Assembly: GCA_029781035.1 (NCBI GenBank)
Contig: JAKOXK010000001.1
Coordinates: 52,454-116,453, forward strand
Direction: 5' to 3'
Length of the DNA stretch: 64,000 nucleotides
Origin: Armatimonadota bacterium
GTDB lineage: Bacteria > Armatimonadota > Fimbriimonadia > Fimbriimonadales > Fimbriimonadaceae
Positions 47,271 through 55,844 of this stretch are shown here, one piece after another. Under the pieces are notes generated by a model that was given only the letters and a program-made list of their open reading frames with translations, was not told the origin of the DNA and ran no database searches. Position 1 is the first letter of the stretch, and the number at the start of each line of letters is the position of its first letter. Position numbers and translations under genes: made by a program.

Positions 47271-48196
47271 CAAGCTTCTCCCATCTGCGTCGTGATCGCT
47301 TCGCGGACCTCAGCGTCGGTGACCATGAAATCACGCATACGGCACGATTCCTCGAACCGCTTCATGGCCGCGTTCTCCTCCTCCTTGTACCGTCGTAGCC
47401 TGACCATGAGGTCGTCAAAGTCCACCAGGTGGCCGTCAAAGTCGGGGCCGTCGACGCAGGCGAACTTGACCTGTTCGCCGACCTTGACTCGGCATCCGCC
47501 ACACATTCCCGTCCCGTCCACCATGATCGGGTTCAAGCTGACCATGGTCTTCACGCCGAACGGTCTCGTGGTCTCGGCGCTGGCTTTCATCATGACCGGC
47601 GGCCCGATGGCCACCGCCTCGTCGATGTCCGGATGTCTTTCCAGAGCGAGCTTAATGCCATCAGTCACCATGCCCTTGATCCCCACCGAGCCATCGTCGG
47701 TGCACAAGATCAGCTCGTCGCACACCGATTTGAACTTGTCTTCCCAGAAGACGAGGTCTTTGTTGCGGAAACCGAGCACGCCAATCACCTTCGCGCCGAG
47801 CTCCTTGAATCCGCGGGCTTGGGGATACACCGGTGCCACTCCGAGTCCGCCGCCGACGCAGAGAACCTTCGTCGCGTGTGAGAGCGAGCTAGGGATACCC
47901 ATTGGGCCAACCAGGCCGTAAAGGCGCGTTCCGACTTGGCACGTCTGCTGCATCTCGCGGGTGGTCTTCCCCACCGCTTGTATCACGAGCGTGACCGTCC
48001 CCTTTTGAGCATCAAAGTCCGCGATCGTCAGCGGGATCCGCTCACCATCTTCGTGCGACATCACAATGACGAACTGGCCGGGCTTGGCCGCCCGAGCCAT
48101 CAGCGGATGGCTGACCTCCAACATGTAGGTGACGTCGGAATAGTCTTCGCGCTTGACGATCTCGAAGTAAGAGGTGGTTGGCTCGTTCACAGGCAT
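47270..48196 (-). CDS. NfnA-like ferredoxin-NADP reductase subunit alpha
   Basis: 308 residues. Ferredoxin-reductase-type fold: FAD-binding beta barrel with GQFVIVM and ERIPLTIADFD, NAD(P) domain with VLCVGGGLGVAPVYPQ. A C-terminal 2Fe-2S site is present (GMCGGCRVKVG and FACVDGPDFDGHLVDF), characteristic of NfnA and of SudB-type subunits. First gene of the redox operon; GAGGAG lies 8 bases before the ATG. With NfnB it would move electrons between reduced ferredoxin and NADH/NADP, possibly by bifurcation. Confidence 0.88.
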   Translation of the reverse strand: MPVNEPTTSYFEIVKREDYSDVTYMLEVSHPLMARAAKPGQFVIVMSHEDGERIPLTIADFDAQKGTVTLVIQAVGKTTREMQQTCQVGTRLYGLVGPMGIPSSLSHATKVLCVGGGLGVAPVYPQARGFKELGAKVIGVLGFRNKDLVFWEDKFKSVCDELILCTDDGSVGIKGMVTDGIKLALERHPDIDEAVAIGPPVMMKASAETTRPFGVKTMVSLNPIMVDGTGMCGGCRVKVGEQVKFACVDGPDFDGHLVDFDDLMVRLRRYKEEENAAMKRFEESCRMRDFMVTDAEVREAITTQMGEA

Positions 48197-48744
48197 CCAG
48201 GCTCCTCGACGCAGTCTGCCTGGACCGCTCCACGACCCCCTGCGCCGAAACAGAGGTTCATCGGCTCTTGTCCAGGACTATCGCCTCGTAGGCTCAGAGT
48301 CGCTATGACGAGCGTCAGTTTGGGGCCAAGTGGGACTCCTGGGTGCACATTCTCGACCCGGACAGAACCCTCTTGCCGGCCTGCGTCGACCCCATTGACG
48401 AGGAGGCCACTCTCGGCTCAAGGCGTGTGGGCCAGCGCACCAATGTGGCTGTGCCGATCCGAGGGCGCCAGATAGGCCGAGCACCCTTTCACCACTACAA
48501 ACTCCGCATTGTTCGCAGGAATCTGCTACAATAAATACCTAGCCACATCTGCGCGAAGCGCCCGCCGGCAGCTCCAGCGAACATCATAACTCCTCATTCT
48601 TCCGCCGGCGGTTGACGGACGACTCGCGCCTTGCGAACCTGGCCAACGACCTGTGTCGAGCCAGTAAACCTGTCAACCCCATTGTGCTGGCTCTAATACG
48701 GAGGCAGAGACGTTGGGGACGGCCCTTTGAGACTTACGGAGACC
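48197..48744. other. 548-base intergenic region between divergent operons
   Basis: It holds the start signals of the redox operon (minus) and a long leader for the glycosyltransferase (plus). A possible -10, TACAAT, lies at 48527-48532. The leader contains GAGCCAG (48657-48663) pairing with CTGGCTC (48688-48694). No coding sequence is supported. Confidence 0.55.
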
Positions 48745-51045
48745 ATGAAGCCCTCACACAGTATCCAGAAAGTCGCCTTTCTCGGAACGCACCTTCCGCG
48801 GCAATGCGGCATTGCAACATTCACGTCAGACTTGGCCCAGGCCTTGACCGCCAGCTTCCCAGACCTTCAGTTCTCGGTCGTCGCCGTGAACGACCGAGAA
48901 GAGGGATACGATTACCCCGATACCGTCGAGTTCGAGATCTCAGAGAAGGAACTCGACTCTTACCGCAGGGCCGCCGACTACCTGAACGTGGGACACGTTG
49001 ACCTGCTCTGCCTTCAGCACGAGTACGGAATCTTCGGTGGCCGGGCTGGGAGGAACGTCCTCCACCTCCTCCGGGAGCTCCGCATGCCAGTTGTCACGAC
49101 GCTGCATACCGTGCTCCACGATCCCGACGAGCCTCAGCGGAAGGTTCTGGACGAGGTACTCCAGCTTTCGGAACGGGTCGTCGTCTTGAATCAGAAATCG
49201 GCAAGCCTGCTCCAGGAAGTCCATCACGTTGATCCGGAAAAGATAGACGTGATCGCCCATGGCATTCCGATCGCCGAGACGACCGACAAGCTGACTGCAA
49301 AGGAAACGGTCGGGCTGTCTGGGAAGAAGGTACTGCTGACCTTTGGCCTCTTATCACCCAGTAAAGGAATCGAGTTTGTCATTCAAGCATTGCCTCAGAT
49401 CGTCCAAGCAAATCCCGACGTCGTTTATGCCATTGTCGGTGTTACTCACCCTCACGTCAAAGCGCATGAAGGTGAACACTATCGGTTAGGTCTCCAGCGG
49501 CTTGCGGGTCGTCTTGGAGTCAGCGGCCACGTAATCTTTCACGATCGGTTCGTGTCCACGAAGGAACTGACGACATTCATCGCTGCTGCCGACATCTATG
49601 TGACTCCCTACCTGAACGAGAGCCAGGTCTCCTCGGGAACGCTGGTCTACGCGTTTGGAACGGGCACCCCAGTCATCTCGACCCCCTACTGGTGCGCAAA
49701 AGAACTGCTCGCGGAAGGACGAGGGGTCTTGGTGCCTTTCCGCGATTCCGAGGCTATCGCGGAGGCCGCCGTCAGACTGTTCAAGAACGACCAAGCACGA
49801 GAGGCCATGAGCGCCGCAGGACGCACCGCGGGCCAGGAGTTCGCGTGGCCCAAAGTCGCCAGCAGGTACAAGGACACATTCTCCCGAGCACACCAGGACC
49901 ACATATCCCACTTGAGCCGGGTCTTTACCTTGATGTCGGTGCAGGACCGACCCATCGACTTACCTGCGGTGCGCCTGTCACACCTGCGGCACTTGACGGA
50001 TGACACAGGACTGCTCCAGCACGCCGTGTTCGACATTCCGAACTACGACGAGGGCTATGCAGTGGACGACAACGCCCGAGCGCTGATCCTGACAACCCTC
50101 CTTGAAAGTATGCGAATGGCGGATGCATCGGGAGGAAGGCGGTTGAGTTCCCGGTACCTTGCTTTCGTCTGGCACGCCTACAACGGCTTAGCAACCCGTT
50201 TCCGGAACTTCCTGTCCTATGAGCGGCGATGGTGTGAGAAAGTCGGTTCCGAAGACAGCCACGGCCGGACTCTTTGGGCCTTGGGTACTGTCATCCACCG
50301 CACCGAGCACCCGAGTCATGCCGAGGTCTCCAAGAAGCTATTCGACCTCGCGCTGCCGGTCACCACTGGGTTCACAAGTCCGAGAGCCTGGTCGTTCACA
50401 CTCTTCGGCATCGACGAGTACCTTCAGCGGTTCTCGGGAGACAGCGCCGTCCGCAGCCTTCGAGAGGAACTCGTCGGCAAGCTGATGGCAGTCTATGAAA
50501 CGTGCTCTGACAAAGAGTGGCGATGGTTCGAGAGCGTCATCAGCTATGACAACGCGGTCATCCCCAACGCACTCATCGTCTCGGGCCAATGGATGGGGGA
50601 CGAGCGGGTCGCCATGGTGGGCATCGAAGCCCTCGAATGGCTGTGCAAGCTTCAGGTCTCAGAGACGGGAAACTTCGCTCCCATCGGCACCAATGGGCAC
50701 TACGTGCGAGGAGGCACCCGGGCACGGTTCGACCAACAGCCGATCGAGGCCTATTCGACCGTGTCCGCGACGCTTGCTGCGCACCGCCTGACCGGAGACC
50801 AGAAATGGCTCGTCGAGGCCCACAGGGCATTCGACTGGTTCCTCGGCCTCAACGATGTGGGAAGGCCCTTGTACGATCCGACGACCGGCGGATGTCGGGA
50901 CGGCCTCAATCCCCTCGGAGTCAATCAGAACATGGGGGCCGAATCGACACTGGCCTTCCTGCTTGCGTTGGTCGAGATGTTGCGATTCTATGAGACCACC
51001 CGTCCTGGAGGCGCCACTCCTGCTTCGAAGGCCAGCGTCCAATGA
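48745..51045 (+). CDS. GT4 glycosyltransferase fused to a helical-barrel glycan-processing domain
   Basis: 766 residues from the ATG at 48745 (GGAG just upstream; the in-frame ATG at 48727 has no support). Residues 1-385 are a GT-B glycosyltransferase of family 4: VAFLGTHLPRQCGIATFTSD, KIDVIAHGIPI, LLTFGLLSPSKGIEFVIQAL and SSGTLVYAFGTGTPVIST. From about 410 a second domain begins (HLTDDTGLLQHAVFDIPNYDEGYAVDDNARALIL) with repeated helical segments, like an (alpha/alpha)6 barrel. The stop overlaps the GH130 gene by 4 bases. The pair probably builds or recycles mannose-containing glycans. The function of the second domain is uncertain. Confidence 0.85.
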   Translation: MKPSHSIQKVAFLGTHLPRQCGIATFTSDLAQALTASFPDLQFSVVAVNDREEGYDYPDTVEFEISEKELDSYRRAADYLNVGHVDLLCLQHEYGIFGGRAGRNVLHLLRELRMPVVTTLHTVLHDPDEPQRKVLDEVLQLSERVVVLNQKSASLLQEVHHVDPEKIDVIAHGIPIAETTDKLTAKETVGLSGKKVLLTFGLLSPSKGIEFVIQALPQIVQANPDVVYAIVGVTHPHVKAHEGEHYRLGLQRLAGRLGVSGHVIFHDRFVSTKELTTFIAAADIYVTPYLNESQVSSGTLVYAFGTGTPVISTPYWCAKELLAEGRGVLVPFRDSEAIAEAAVRLFKNDQAREAMSAAGRTAGQEFAWPKVASRYKDTFSRAHQDHISHLSRVFTLMSVQDRPIDLPAVRLSHLRHLTDDTGLLQHAVFDIPNYDEGYAVDDNARALILTTLLESMRMADASGGRRLSSRYLAFVWHAYNGLATRFRNFLSYERRWCEKVGSEDSHGRTLWALGTVIHRTEHPSHAEVSKKLFDLALPVTTGFTSPRAWSFTLFGIDEYLQRFSGDSAVRSLREELVGKLMAVYETCSDKEWRWFESVISYDNAVIPNALIVSGQWMGDERVAMVGIEALEWLCKLQVSETGNFAPIGTNGHYVRGGTRARFDQQPIEAYSTVSATLAAHRLTGDQKWLVEAHRAFDWFLGLNDVGRPLYDPTTGGCRDGLNPLGVNQNMGAESTLAFLLALVEMLRFYETTRPGGATPASKASVQ

Positions 51046-52004
51046 GCAACCATCATGTCACCCTGTTGCACCGCTACGCCCACAACCCCATCCTGACGGC
51101 CGATCACTGGCCCTATGGCGTCAATACGGTCTTCAATCCGGGGGCGACCATGCTGGAAGACGGCACCACTCTTCTCCTGTGCCGAGTCGAAGACCGCTCA
51201 GGCCTCTCGCACCTGAACGTGGCTCAGTCCGCAAACGGGATTACGGATTGGACGATCGACGACAAGCCCACACTCGAACCGCACCCCAAGAGGCACATCG
51301 AGGAGTCGTGGGGAATCGAAGATCCTCGGATCACGTTCCTGCCGGAGTTGGGCGAGTACGCTGTCACCTACACGTCGTATTCACGGGGCGGTCCTGGCGT
51401 CTCCTTGGCACTGACCAAGGACTTCAGAACCTTTGAGCGTCTGGGGGTGATCTGCCAGCCCGAGGACAAGGACGCAGCCCTTCTGCCGCGTCGGATCAAC
51501 GGGACGTGGGTGTTGATCCATCGCCCCGTGACCACCCTTGGCGCCCACATCTGGATCTCCCGTTCGCCCGACCTTGTCTACTGGGGCCAACACAAGATGA
51601 TCCTCGCCGCACGAAAAGGCGCATGGTGGGACGCAAACAAGATTGGCCTGTGCACGCCCGTCATTGGAACACCAGATGGCTGGTTGATGCTCTATCACGG
51701 AGTGCGGATGACCCCGTCGGGGTGCTTGTACCGATTGGGCCTAGCCCTCTTCGACCTTGAGAAGCCCGAAGAGTGCCTTCTGAGGGGCGATACTTGGATA
51801 TTCGGCCCCGAGGCAGAGTACGAGCGGGCTGGAGACGTGCCGAACGTCGTCTTCCCCTGCGGGTACACCGTCCAACCTGATGGCGACACGCTCCATCTCT
51901 ACTACGGTGCTGCCGACACCTCCGTCTGCCTCGCCACGGCCAGCATTGATGCACTTCTCCAGTGGTTGAAGGCCAATGGCAAAAAGGAGTTTGGAGACGT
52001 GTGA
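51042..52004 (+). CDS. GH130-family glycoside phosphorylase
   Basis: 320 residues, five-bladed propeller of GH130. The catalytic Asp is Asp94 in WGIEDPRI. Other family segments include NPGATMLEDGTTLLLCRVEDR, HRPVTTLGAHIWISRSPDL, MLYHGVRM and LYYGAADTSVCLATA. GH130 enzymes phosphorolyse beta-1,2- or beta-1,4-mannosides, releasing mannose 1-phosphate, and run in reverse for synthesis. Coupling to the glycosyltransferase (ATGA overlap) suggests shared glycan metabolism. No signal peptide, so it acts in the cytoplasm. Confidence 0.92.
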   Translation: MSNHHVTLLHRYAHNPILTADHWPYGVNTVFNPGATMLEDGTTLLLCRVEDRSGLSHLNVAQSANGITDWTIDDKPTLEPHPKRHIEESWGIEDPRITFLPELGEYAVTYTSYSRGGPGVSLALTKDFRTFERLGVICQPEDKDAALLPRRINGTWVLIHRPVTTLGAHIWISRSPDLVYWGQHKMILAARKGAWWDANKIGLCTPVIGTPDGWLMLYHGVRMTPSGCLYRLGLALFDLEKPEECLLRGDTWIFGPEAEYERAGDVPNVVFPCGYTVQPDGDTLHLYYGAADTSVCLATASIDALLQWLKANGKKEFGDV

Positions 52005-52038
52005 CGACTCAATCGTCCCTCCCGAGCGGGAGGGCAAG

Positions 52039-52938
52039 TCAGCGTCGCCACCGGGCAGGTTGACCGTCGAGCGACCACTCCAGCCCATGAGGCACGAGGT
52101 ATTCGGCCCGGTGTGTCGCCCCATCCTTGCCTTCGGCGATCACGACCTTGATCTCGGAGAACCGGAGGCTGTCTGCCAGGAGTGAGCGGATTCTGCGGCC
52201 CCTCAGTACGGCCCGGAGCGACAACATTCCGACCATGACAGCGAACACGGCACCAAAGCCGTTCCCAGACTTCTGGGCCACGCCAAGAACAAGCGCGATG
52301 GCAGCCCACGAGCAGTAAAGGTAGAAGAAGACCATCCACCACTGGAACCTGAACTTGTTCCGATGGATCGATCTCTCCAACTCCCCGCGCTCTTCGGTAG
52401 AAAGCGGTCGACTGGCCCAAGGCTCGCCCATCGCCTCGGCCCACTGCGCTGTTTGAACGGCCGATTCGGGCTCGCCTGCCACTTCGACAATGTCGACGGT
52501 GACGAACTGGGGCAGCCAGACACCGTCCAAGCGAATCAAAACGCCCGGCGGATAGAGCACGTCGAACGACTTGACGCTGGATACGGAGTTTTCAGGGTAA
52601 ACGAACTCGCAGACAAGCCCCTGCTGTCTATGAAACTCGCCCACCCACCGGATCTCCTTGGCCCGGTCTCGTGCACGCAACGCCAGCGCTGCCGGCACTG
52701 TGACGATAGCCACCATGACAACCCCATAGAATCCATCCTGGTGCAGTCCCAGTGCCAGAAGGACGCTGATCGCCGAAAGGAGGAACGGGACGCCGATCCA
52801 AAGGGCCTGACCCCGCCAGTACTGTCTCCGTCGTGCCTCGAGGAACGAAGCCTCGCCATCGGTCAGACTCCGCCTCTTCACGAGGCTGGCACCTCTGCAA
52901 TACACCTCCAACTGGGGCGTGTCTGACCCATCTCCCAT
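52039..52938 (-). CDS. Membrane protein of unknown function
   Basis: 299 residues from the ATG at 52938; the frame running to 53220 overlaps the GH2 gene and is probably not used. Two paired membrane segments lie about 45-90 (LWIGVPFLLSAISVLLALGL and GVVMVAIVTVPAALAL), then a cytoplasmic or periplasmic domain of about 100 residues. Two more helices follow, near 215-260 (WWMVFFYLYCSWAAIALVLG and AVFAVMVGMLSL). No family recognised. It follows the GH2 gene by 23 bases on the same strand and may be co-transcribed. Convergent with the GH130 gene. Confidence 0.7.
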   Translation of the reverse strand: MGDGSDTPQLEVYCRGASLVKRRSLTDGEASFLEARRRQYWRGQALWIGVPFLLSAISVLLALGLHQDGFYGVVMVAIVTVPAALALRARDRAKEIRWVGEFHRQQGLVCEFVYPENSVSSVKSFDVLYPPGVLIRLDGVWLPQFVTVDIVEVAGEPESAVQTAQWAEAMGEPWASRPLSTEERGELERSIHRNKFRFQWWMVFFYLYCSWAAIALVLGVAQKSGNGFGAVFAVMVGMLSLRAVLRGRRIRSLLADSLRFSEIKVVIAEGKDGATHRAEYLVPHGLEWSLDGQPARWRR

Positions 52939-52961
52939 GGATCCTGATCCTACCGGATGGC

Positions 52962-55778
52962 TCACTTCGCCCGAATTGTCACGTGGGCGTCCTTGAGTCC
53001 GGGCGCACGTGCCGTCAGTTCGATGGAGCCCGCGGACTGGCCTGCTTGCACGATCACCTGTGCCAGACCGTGGAACAGACTCCGTTTCCACTGTGGAGGA
53101 TCTCCAGGTCGGCTCAACCTGACACCCCGTCCCAGCCCCCCCTGCCCGTCGTTGTTCTTGACGACAACCACGACCACATTCTGTCCGGCGTGCAAATGAC
53201 CCTTCACAGGCGCTGACCAACTCCGGTCCCAGTCATGGGTCTCCAACACCAGGCTTCCGTTGACGTAAACCCAGCCCTCGTCGTCGATCTGCCCGATTCC
53301 CAGCGTCCATGGTTCACCAACTTCGGACGGAGACAGTCCGAAGGTCGTCCGGTAGACAGCCAAGCTGTTGGCGCGCATCCCTCGCCCCTCTCCTCGGACG
53401 TGCGCGACGGGCCACTTGGAGTCGTCAAAATCGGGGGCCCGCCAGGCAGGGTCGTCTGCAGTCACGGAATCTTGCCACTTCCAGTCAGTCAAGGGCATGT
53501 CATGGGGGAGGCTGAAGTACTGATCCGGCTCGTGGCAACTGGGGTCGCCATTGCCCACACCAAGGATCCGCCCAGGGCCCTTTAACTCGAAGGTCACAAG
53601 ACTCTTGGCTAAAGGATCGAGGCGTCCTTTGGAGTCGTCTCCGAAGACCGTTACCACTGACACGTCTTGACCGTCGGCATGAATCTCGGCTCGGTCCGGC
53701 GTGAGACCCAAGACAGAGGCAGTACCCGTAGTCTCGACGCTTGAGGTTTGAACCTGCTTTCCGCTTCGGAACCCGGTCGCGACGAGTGTTCCGGGCTCGT
53801 ATGGCACTTGCCACTCAAGATGGCCGTCTTTCGGCATCTTCTTACGGCCGAGACTCTTGCCGTTAAGGGCGAGTTCCACCTCGTCATGGTTACTGAACAC
53901 CCAGACGTCAATGGGTTTGCCTTCATCACCCGACCAGTTCCAGTGCGGCAGGATGTGGAGCACGGGCTCCTTCGTCCACCAAGCTTTGTAGTACCACGCA
54001 ATGTCCTTCGGAAAGCCACATGTGTCGAGCACACCGAAGTGCGATGAAATGCACGGCCACTGGTAGGGCGTCGGCTCCCCGCGGTAGTCAAAGCCAGTCC
54101 AAACAAATGCCCCCGCGTACCAGGGCCGCGCGTCCGCGAACGTCCACCATTTTTCAGCCGTCGCCCCCCAGCCTGGGGCGTTCACGTCATAGGCGGCCAT
54201 GTACCCCTTGACGGGATCGTTCTTGTACTCGCCCCGGGTGCTGAGAGTACTCGCCTCCTCACTGCCCCAAAGGAGTTGGTCAGGGTGATCCTTGTGGTAT
54301 TTGTCGACGTCGCTGATCGTCATGTAGTTGAACCCACGCCAGTCGACGAGCGCGTTGACTCCGGTGTCGGCGTTGCCGTGGTTGCTGGCATAGCTGACGG
54401 GGCGAGTGGGGTCAAGATCTTTGACGGTGCGGATCATGGTTGCGGCGATGCGACCGCCGACGTCGGTGGTCGATGTCCACTCCTCGTTGCCGATCGACCA
54501 GCAAATGACGCTCGGGTGGTTACGGTCGCGCACTATTAGAGACCGCAACTGATCCAGAGCCTCCTGGCTCGATCCGAAGTCGCGGGTCTCGTCAAGGACG
54601 AGCATGCCGAGCCGGTCGCAAGCATCGAGTAGCTCGGGTGTGGGCGGGTTGTGGCTGGTCCTTAGAGCGTTGAAGCCCCACTCCTTGAGGGTCTTGATCC
54701 GCCATGCGTTGAGGGCATCGGGGACGGCCGCACCGACACCAGCGTGGTCTTGGTGGCAGCACGCCCCGTAGATCTTGACCGGCTCGCCATTGAGCAGGAT
54801 GCCCTTCTCTTTGTCGAAGACGACCGTGCGGAAACCGACCGACGTTTCCAGCTTGTCGACGACCTTCCCACCTTCGACAAGCTCGGTCACGACTTTGTAC
54901 AGCGATGGGTGGTCGATCGACCAGAGATCCACCTTGCCGCACTGTACGAGGGCTTGCGCGCCCACCTGGCGGGATGGTTGTCCTTCGGGGAACTCTGCGG
55001 AACCGCTGCCCACGCTCTTGCCAGTCGGGTCGTACACGGAGATGCGGGCAACAAGGGGCTTCGAACGGCTCGGCCCGTTCATGGCGCCTACGCGGACTTC
55101 AAGTGAGCCGGAATCGCCGTGTAGCCTGGGCACGAGTTGAAGCCAGTCATCTTGGAGGTGGGTAGCAGGCAGGCTGTTCAGCCACACATGACGGTAGATG
55201 CCAGCCCCTTCGTAGAACCACCCTTCGTACTGCCCGGCGTCGACGCGCACGACAAGCACGTTCTTGCCTCCGTAGTTGAGGTAGTCGGTGAGGTCGAAAG
55301 AGAACCCGGTGTAGCCGCTGAGGTGCCGGCCCATGTAGTGCCCGTTCAGCCACACCTGACTGTCCCGGAACACGCCGTCGAAGTCGACGCTCGCGCGCCT
55401 GCCGACGGCATCTTGGGGAACGTCGAAAGTCTTCCGATACCAGCCGATCGTGGTGTCTGGGAAGAGTCGACCTGTCGGTTTGAACCCGTGCGAGACTAGC
55501 GCGCTCGTGTTGCCTTGGACGAACGGCAGTTCGACCGCCCAATCGTGGGGCAAGTCGACGTCCCGCCAACCCGCGTCGTCAAACCCGGGCGAAAGGGCGC
55601 CTACGCCGCCACCGGCCTTGCCAAAGGAGTCCTCGACACCAAAACCGAAGTCCTTTTCCGGATCCGCGGCGTTTCCCAGGGCGAACTTCCAGCCCTCGTC
55701 GAAGTTGATCCGTTGGCGGGGTGTGGAGTCCAAGTTCGGGGTCATCAAAGCAGCTCCCAGGAGCACGGTCGCCCACAT
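52962..55778 (-). CDS. Exported GH2 beta-galactosidase-like glycosidase
   Basis: 938 residues. A short N-terminal hydrophobic stretch (ATVLLGAALM) suggests export. The GH2 sugar-binding domain (INFDEGWKFALG, VDLPHDWAVE), the Ig-like domain and the TIM barrel are present. The acid/base Glu is in SIGNEEWTS (about 427) and the nucleophile Glu probably in GSEEAS (about 505). The C-terminal third, with WVFSNHDEVELALNGKSLG, is the DUF4982-like Ig part, followed by another sugar-binding-like jelly roll. Substrates could be beta-galactosides, beta-glucuronides or beta-mannosides. Likely periplasmic or surface glycan degradation, feeding GalE and the ROK kinase. Confidence 0.9.
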   Translation of the reverse strand: MWATVLLGAALMTPNLDSTPRQRINFDEGWKFALGNAADPEKDFGFGVEDSFGKAGGGVGALSPGFDDAGWRDVDLPHDWAVELPFVQGNTSALVSHGFKPTGRLFPDTTIGWYRKTFDVPQDAVGRRASVDFDGVFRDSQVWLNGHYMGRHLSGYTGFSFDLTDYLNYGGKNVLVVRVDAGQYEGWFYEGAGIYRHVWLNSLPATHLQDDWLQLVPRLHGDSGSLEVRVGAMNGPSRSKPLVARISVYDPTGKSVGSGSAEFPEGQPSRQVGAQALVQCGKVDLWSIDHPSLYKVVTELVEGGKVVDKLETSVGFRTVVFDKEKGILLNGEPVKIYGACCHQDHAGVGAAVPDALNAWRIKTLKEWGFNALRTSHNPPTPELLDACDRLGMLVLDETRDFGSSQEALDQLRSLIVRDRNHPSVICWSIGNEEWTSTTDVGGRIAATMIRTVKDLDPTRPVSYASNHGNADTGVNALVDWRGFNYMTISDVDKYHKDHPDQLLWGSEEASTLSTRGEYKNDPVKGYMAAYDVNAPGWGATAEKWWTFADARPWYAGAFVWTGFDYRGEPTPYQWPCISSHFGVLDTCGFPKDIAWYYKAWWTKEPVLHILPHWNWSGDEGKPIDVWVFSNHDEVELALNGKSLGRKKMPKDGHLEWQVPYEPGTLVATGFRSGKQVQTSSVETTGTASVLGLTPDRAEIHADGQDVSVVTVFGDDSKGRLDPLAKSLVTFELKGPGRILGVGNGDPSCHEPDQYFSLPHDMPLTDWKWQDSVTADDPAWRAPDFDDSKWPVAHVRGEGRGMRANSLAVYRTTFGLSPSEVGEPWTLGIGQIDDEGWVYVNGSLVLETHDWDRSWSAPVKGHLHAGQNVVVVVVKNNDGQGGLGRGVRLSRPGDPPQWKRSLFHGLAQVIVQAGQSAGSIELTARAPGLKDAHVTIRAK

Positions 55779-55844
55779 GGCTGCCAGTATACGGGGAGAA
55801 GGGTCTATGGGTCGTCACGACCTGACCAGACCTAGAGACCCGCC

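Noticed and set aside
52939..53220. N-terminal extension of the membrane protein gene
   Set aside because: The extension lies almost entirely inside the GH2 gene and reads as low-quality Arg-rich sequence, typical of an out-of-frame shadow.
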